This document shows positions 4,947 to 8,879 of a stretch of DNA of 8,879 nucleotides, in pieces. This DNA comes from Nitrospiraceae bacterium (lineage in GTDB: Bacteria > Nitrospirota > UBA9217), in the NCBI GenBank assembly GCA_003454665.1, contig DMKB01000057.1, positions 910 through 9,788 on the forward strand, read 5' to 3'. Positions within the stretch are counted from its first letter, which is position 1. Each line of letters opens with the position of its first letter. The notes beneath the pieces were generated by a model. That model worked only from the letters and a program-made list of their open reading frames with translations, had not been told where the DNA came from and did not search any database. Position numbers and translations under genes: made by a program.

Positions 4947-6308
4947 TTACTTTTTCTTCTTTCCGGCAGCGGCGATATATTTGTGGACATCACCGGTCTT
5001 CAGGAGCGAGATCGCCTTCTGCAGCTGGACGTCGTCTTTATCGTTCTTCGGGATCACTTCCATCCGGAAGGTCTCTTCAGCCGCCCCCTTCTTCTTCTTT
5101 TTCTTCTTTCCCTTTATCGTATCGTTCTTCAGATGGCGCTTCAGGTCCTTTTCCCGAACAACGACATGCACGGAATCGCCTTCCTTGGGATCTTTCACCG
5201 TAGGCAGCTTGACCATGATATCCGGGGTAATACCCACGTTTTGAATAGAGCGGCCTCTGGGTGTGTAGTACTTGGCCGTGGTAAGCCGCATCCCCACTCC
5301 CCCTTCAAGGGGAAACACGGTCTGCACCGAACCTTTGCCGAAGCTCTGGGTACCCACGATCAGCGCGCGTTTGGAATCCTGCAAAGCACCCGCAACGATT
5401 TCCGAGGCGCTCGCGCTCCCCGCGTTCACGAGGATAACGACCGGCTCGTCCCTGAAAAACATCTGCCCGGTACTCAGATAGTCCTTGCGCTTTGCTTTGT
5501 CTCGTCCCTGCAGGTACACAACCAGTTTGTCCTTGGGAAGAAACATGCTGCTTATGTCAACCGAAGCGTCCAGAATGCCGCCGGGATTGTTCCGCAGATC
5601 AAGGACCAGCTTCTTCATCCCCTGTGCAGAGAGCTTTCTGAATGCTTTTTCCATTTCAGGAGACGTCTTTCCCTGAAACTGGGTGATCTTGATGTAGCCG
5701 ATGTCTCCCTCGAGCATCCTCGATTTCACACTCTTCACCTTGATCACGCCGCGGATGATCGGGAACTCTTTCGGCGCGTCCCAGCCTTCTCGCTGAATAA
5801 GGAGCCGGACTTTCGTGCCCCTGCGCCCGCGCATTCCGTCCACGGCCTCGTCGATCGTCATGTCTTTCGTCCACGCATCATCGATTTTCATGATCTTGTC
5901 GCCCGCGGCGAGCCCGGCGCGGTCCGCCGGCGTATCCTCGATAGGAGCAATGATCATGAGCTGTGAATCCCTGATGCTGATCTGAATACCGACGCCTTCG
6001 AACTCTCCCCTGATGTCCAGGTTCATCTCTTTGTATGCCCGCTTCGACATGAACGATGAATGCGCGTCAAGGCTCGTCAGCATTCCTCTGATGGCCCCGT
6101 GGATGATTTCTTCCGCTTCAGGCTCTTCAACGTACTCGCTTTTGATCAGTTCGAGGGCCTGGGAAAAAGTCCTGAGATCCTCGTAGGAGTTCGTCTTGGC
6201 CTGGACCAGCTCATTTCCGAGAAATACTACAGCCAGAAGCATGGAAAGGATGGCCGCAAGTGCGACAGATACCGCCAGAAAAAACTTCTTTTTGTTGATC
6301 TTGATCAT
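4947..6308 (-). CDS. ctpA: Carboxy-terminal processing protease, S41 family (CtpA type)
   Basis: This is a membrane-anchored periplasmic serine protease that trims or degrades envelope proteins from their C-termini. In relatives, targets include lipoproteins and peptidoglycan hydrolases. The 453 residues show an N-terminal anchor (9-31) after a basic start, a PDZ domain (about 99-175, with GVGIQI at its binding groove) and the S41 core with DLRNNPGG (237-244). The catalytic dyad is Ser300 in SASASE and Lys325 in FGKGSVQ; the spacing of 25 and Asp311 match E. coli Prc. A lysine run (401-407) and a four-lysine C-terminus are unusual. An in-frame ATG at 6362 would add 18 polar residues, but GGAGG lies 8 bases before the ATG at 6308. 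It is 96 bases downstream of envC and probably in the same operon. Confidence 0.93.
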   Translation of the reverse strand: MIKINKKKFFLAVSVALAAILSMLLAVVFLGNELVQAKTNSYEDLRTFSQALELIKSEYVEEPEAEEIIHGAIRGMLTSLDAHSSFMSKRAYKEMNLDIRGEFEGVGIQISIRDSQLMIIAPIEDTPADRAGLAAGDKIMKIDDAWTKDMTIDEAVDGMRGRRGTKVRLLIQREGWDAPKEFPIIRGVIKVKSVKSRMLEGDIGYIKITQFQGKTSPEMEKAFRKLSAQGMKKLVLDLRNNPGGILDASVDISSMFLPKDKLVVYLQGRDKAKRKDYLSTGQMFFRDEPVVILVNAGSASASEIVAGALQDSKRALIVGTQSFGKGSVQTVFPLEGGVGMRLTTAKYYTPRGRSIQNVGITPDIMVKLPTVKDPKEGDSVHVVVREKDLKRHLKNDTIKGKKKKKKKGAAEETFRMEVIPKNDKDDVQLQKAISLLKTGDVHKYIAAAGKKKK

Positions 6309-6313
6309 ATTAC

Positions 6314-6321
6314 TTTCCTCC
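6314..6321 (-). promoter_or_regulatory. Ribosome binding site that fixes the ctpA start
   Basis: GGAGGAAA on the minus strand, with GGAGG 8 bases before the ATG at 6308, marks the start of ctpA. The protein then begins with a basic stretch followed at once by the membrane anchor. The upstream in-frame ATG at 6362 has no comparable site. Confidence 0.75.
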
Positions 6322-6404
6322 GCAACGTTCCACATACTCTGTCTCCTGAGAGAACAAGTCATGGTAAAATGCCTACCCGTTTCATTATATACGTGAGAAC
6401 GACA

Positions 6405-7598
6405 CTATTTTTTCGCAAGCCACCGCAGGGGGTTTTGCGCCACGCCGTTGGAGCGCACTTCAAAGTAGAGCTTTGGCACGCGCGAGCTTCCCGTATTTCC
6501 GACAAGGCCAAGCACATTGCGCTTCCCCACCCGGGACCCCTTCGTTACATGCAACTCTGAAAGATGCCCGTAGAGAGAATAGTATTCCGCGCCATGCTTG
6601 AGGATCACGAGCTTTCCATATCCCTTGTACCAGCCGGCAAACGCCACCTCACCGTCGTAAATAGCGCGAACATTCGTTCCGGGCCTGGCCTTTATCTCGA
6701 TGCCCCGGCGATAGATCCGGGTGCCGAATTTCGGATGCCGCTGCACGCCGAAGCGGGTCACCAATTGTCCTGACACGGGCCAGGAAAGCATTCCCTTGTA
6801 GGTAGAGATCGGCACCGCGTTTACCCGGGTTCGCCGGGCACGGGCCGCTGCCGTGCGTGCCGCCTTCCGCTTGCGCTCTGATTTTTTTATCATGGACCAG
6901 AGCTTTGTGGAGGAATGTTCCAATTCCTTCAGGGTCCGCTCGTACAGTCCCTTCTGCTTCCGCACGCTCGCAAGGATGACGGTCTTCTCTTTTTTCTTCT
7001 TCTCGAGCGTAGCCTTCTTCTTTTCTAACGCCCTCTTTCGCCGCAGGACCTCCTTCTTCCGCGTCGCTATTTCGGACTGTTTATCCGAAAGGTTCCCGAG
7101 GGTCTGTCCGTAGCTGCTGATCACTTCCCGGTCTCTCGCCGCAACCGTAGCCAGGTATTTAATCCGCTTCCGCGAACCCGAAGACCCCTCGGGGCCGAGA
7201 AGGATACCCGGATACCCATTGCGGCTCATTTTATAGAGGGCCCGGACCCGCTTCCGGTAAAGCCCCTTGAGGCCCGTCAGGTCACGCTGAATATTGGAAC
7301 TGTCCCTCCGTAGTTCCCGGAGGGCCTCTTCCGATTTTCGAACCTGCAGCTTCTGGGCAGCCACCCGTGCGGCTTGGGAATGGATATCCTTGTCGAGCCG
7401 GTCCACATCGGACAGGATCGAGCGCGCCTTCCTGTCCGCACCCTTGATTTTTTTCTTCTTCTCCCGTATCTCCCGCTTGATTCGGCTGAGCTCTTTCTTC
7501 TTGCCCCGCCCATCGTCAGCGCCGTGGACCGGGGCCACCCCATGGCCGGCACTCAGCACAAGAAGAAGAAGAAAAATAACCATCCGGGAATACGACAT
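6405..7598 (-). CDS. envC: EnvC-like murein hydrolase activator (degenerate LytM/M23 domain)
   Basis: EnvC works in the periplasm, where FtsEX controls it and it activates amidases that split septal peptidoglycan. The 397 residues show a signal peptide (1-26, ending VHGA), long Lys/Arg/Glu-rich coiled coils (about 32-125 and 155-255) and a C-terminal LytM domain (about 268-397). The zinc ligands of active M23 enzymes are lost: HxxxD is R297-R-G-I-E301, and HLHFE is KLYFE (376-380). The ending PKLYFEVR, then NGVAQNPLRWL, closely follows E. coli EnvC, which is also non-catalytic. His345 in YGHL is kept. The start at 7598 has GAAGG 8 bases upstream and leads into the signal peptide; an in-frame start at 7748 would overlap ftsX and bury the signal, so I reject it. 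It stands 88 bases after ftsX. Confidence 0.88.
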   Translation of the reverse strand: MSYSRMVIFLLLLVLSAGHGVAPVHGADDGRGKKKELSRIKREIREKKKKIKGADRKARSILSDVDRLDKDIHSQAARVAAQKLQVRKSEEALRELRRDSSNIQRDLTGLKGLYRKRVRALYKMSRNGYPGILLGPEGSSGSRKRIKYLATVAARDREVISSYGQTLGNLSDKQSEIATRKKEVLRRKRALEKKKATLEKKKKEKTVILASVRKQKGLYERTLKELEHSSTKLWSMIKKSERKRKAARTAAARARRTRVNAVPISTYKGMLSWPVSGQLVTRFGVQRHPKFGTRIYRRGIEIKARPGTNVRAIYDGEVAFAGWYKGYGKLVILKHGAEYYSLYGHLSELHVTKGSRVGKRNVLGLVGNTGSSRVPKLYFEVRSNGVAQNPLRWLAKK

Positions 7599-7686
7599 AG
7601 GCGATACCTTCTCAAAACAGGCCGGGAGGAGAACAGGAACAACGCCCGCCCCGACTATGATCCGTCGCGCGCACCGCGGAAGGCGG

Positions 7687-8574
7687 CTAGTCCAGCAATC
7701 TGCCCACCGTGACCAGTCCGCCGGCGAAACCGAGGAGGCCGCCGCCAATCATCATATATGCTACCACCTCGGTCGGTAAAAAATCCAGCCCCTTCGGTCC
7801 GGTCAGGAAAAGGACCAGTTCCTGGGGCAGCGCATAGTAGAGCCCCGTCAAAATCCCGATCGCCAGCCCAGTCCCGAGTGTCCCGAGGAGCAAACCTTCC
7901 ATGAGGAACGGCCCCTGGATGAATCCTCTGGAGGCCCCGATCCACTGCATAAGCTCAATTTCCTTGTCACGGGAATAGAGTGCGAGGCGGACGGAATTCG
8001 AAACGATGAAAACAACAGACACGCCCAACAGGAGCGCCACCGCCAGCCCGCCGTAGGTGAACAGCCGGAACAGCCTGGTGAGCACGGTTACGCCCTGCCT
8101 GCCGTACGAAACGTCTTCGACGCCGGGGAATTTCATAAATTGCTTCGCCATGGCCTCAAGCCGGTCTGCGTCGGCATACCGCTGGGCAATGGCGATCTCA
8201 AAAGACTCGGGAAGCGGATTTTCTCCGAGATCTTTTAGCAAGGCATCCTGCCCCTTCAATTCTTTTCTGAACTCCCTGAGCGCCTCTTCCTTGGAGAGGT
8301 GCGTCACCTTTTTGACGCCGGGAACGGCCTTCACCAGGCTGTAGACATACTCCCGTTCATGCCGCGTCAGACCGTCTTTCAGATAGAGGGACATCTCCAG
8401 CTGTTTTCCGATCGTCGTCACCGAGCCATGGAGGTTGAAGAAGACGATCAGGAAAAAGCCGACGATCAGCATTGCCATGCTGATAGAACTCACGGCAAGG
8501 AGGTTCACCACCCGGTGGGCGCGCAGCCCCCGAAAGGCCTCCGCAATATAGTAGAACAGACCATAGCCCTTCAC
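7687..8574 (-). CDS. ftsX: Cell division protein FtsX (ABC-type membrane subunit)
   Basis: FtsX is the membrane half of the FtsEX complex, which sits at the division site and passes ATP-driven shape changes to periplasmic activators such as EnvC. The 295 residues have the expected four helices (about 24-47, 172-195, 222-249, 269-293). A large periplasmic domain lies between the first two (48-170), with MSLYLKDGL and the conserved-looking LPESFEI near 121-127. KEIELMQWIGAS (204-215) is the cytoplasmic coupling segment that faces FtsE. I chose the GTG at 8574, 4 bases after the ftsE stop, because it gives the usual length and a normal N-terminus; AGGAG lies 13 bases before it, rather far. ATGs at 8625, 8643 and 8658 would add 17-28 residues inside ftsE, and an overlap of that size cannot be fully excluded. 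Confidence 0.92.
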   Translation of the reverse strand: MKGYGLFYYIAEAFRGLRAHRVVNLLAVSSISMAMLIVGFFLIVFFNLHGSVTTIGKQLEMSLYLKDGLTRHEREYVYSLVKAVPGVKKVTHLSKEEALREFRKELKGQDALLKDLGENPLPESFEIAIAQRYADADRLEAMAKQFMKFPGVEDVSYGRQGVTVLTRLFRLFTYGGLAVALLLGVSVVFIVSNSVRLALYSRDKEIELMQWIGASRGFIQGPFLMEGLLLGTLGTGLAIGILTGLYYALPQELVLFLTGPKGLDFLPTEVVAYMMIGGGLLGFAGGLVTVGRLLD

Positions 8575-8578
8575 GTCG

Positions 8579-8879
8579 TCACCGCGTCTCCTGCTTCTTG
8601 GGAGCGGGTGCGCCGGGTCGGACATGCTGCTGCTTGCCGTCATCGCTGACCCTGCCACGCTCCATCATAATTATCCTCCGCTGCATCTTTTTGACCATCT
8701 CCATGTCGTGTGTTGCAAGAAGCACCGTCGTGCCCTTCATATTGATGTCCTTGAACAGGCGAACGATATCCTCGCCTGTTTTGAGGTCCAGGTTGCCCGT
8801 GGGTTCATCGGCGAGGAGCACCTGCGGCTCGTTCACCAGTGCCCGGGCAATGGCGACCCGCTGCTGCTCTCCACCGGAA
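8579..8879 (-). CDS. ftsE: FtsE, cell division ATP-binding protein (3' part only)
   Basis: Only the C-terminal 99 residues lie in the window; the gene runs past the right edge, so the Walker A motif and the start are not seen. The visible part begins at the ABC signature SGGEQQRVAIARAL, followed by Walker B (VLLADEPTGNLD, with the catalytic Glu) and the H-loop LLATHD. This is the layout of small ABC ATPases of the FtsE/LolD group. The directly following ftsX identifies it as FtsE. The tail after MMERGRV is polar and proline- and lysine-containing, slightly longer than in short FtsE proteins. The TGA stop is 4 bases before the ftsX GTG, so the two are translationally close. Confidence 0.92.
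   Translation of the reverse strand, partial: SGGEQQRVAIARALVNEPQVLLADEPTGNLDLKTGEDIVRLFKDINMKGTTVLLATHDMEMVKKMQRRIIMMERGRVSDDGKQQHVRPGAPAPKKQETR

Noticed and set aside
4902..5966. A 354-codon open frame on the plus strand opposite ctpA
   Set aside because: It overlaps the clear S41 protease in antisense, shows no recognisable motif and begins inside the ctpA terminator region.
6384..6389. A perfect TATAAT on the minus strand between envC and ctpA
   Set aside because: No acceptable -35 hexamer lies 16-18 bases upstream and there is no extended -10 TG. A weak internal promoter for ctpA is possible but not supported.
7598..7748. A 50-residue N-terminal extension of envC overlapping ftsX
   Set aside because: It would place a signal peptide in the middle of the protein, and the shorter start has a ribosome binding site.

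Overview
All nine genes in this window lie on the minus strand, so it reads most naturally as its reverse complement: ftsE (3' end only), ftsX, envC, ctpA, then groES and groEL, then four small genes of unknown function. Several features point to a Gram-negative, Deltaproteobacteria-like or Nitrospirota-like bacterium: the ftsE-ftsX-envC-ctpA order, a HrcA/CIRCE-type groE promoter, a GGM-tailed GroEL and strong purine-rich ribosome binding sites. This is an inference from gene content and protein style; no database search was done.

Region 4947-8879 is a cell-envelope and division cluster. FtsE (ATPase) and FtsX (membrane subunit) form an ABC-type complex. In the families known, it activates a periplasmic coiled-coil/LytM protein, EnvC, which in turn switches on peptidoglycan hydrolases at the septum. 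The EnvC here has lost the zinc-binding residues of active M23 peptidases, as expected of an activator rather than an enzyme. A membrane-anchored PDZ/S41 protease of the CtpA type follows and is closed by a strong hairpin with a modest T tract (4878-4903).

Region 2461-4775 is the chaperonin operon. It has a promoter-like pair of hexamers, a perfect CIRCE operator overlapping the -10 end, groES, a 205-base spacer with several inverted repeats, groEL, and an excellent intrinsic terminator. GroES is only 88 residues long because the roof hairpin is shortened.

Region 1-2460 is less compact and holds genes I cannot name: a 72-residue four-cysteine protein with an operator-like inverted repeat upstream, a two-helix membrane protein with TPR-like repeats, and a closely spaced pair encoding a small membrane protein and a secreted protein. 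Two non-coding repeat patches lie here: a CACGAAG-type patch at 14-43 and a 180-base segment bounded by inverted CACAGAG-type repeats at 1137-1316.

I saw no CRISPR array, tRNA, rRNA, transposase, phage gene or toxin-antitoxin pair, and nothing that amounts to a clearly new system. The most interesting points are the roofless GroES with its long structured groES-groEL spacer, the inverted-repeat element, and the small four-cysteine protein.
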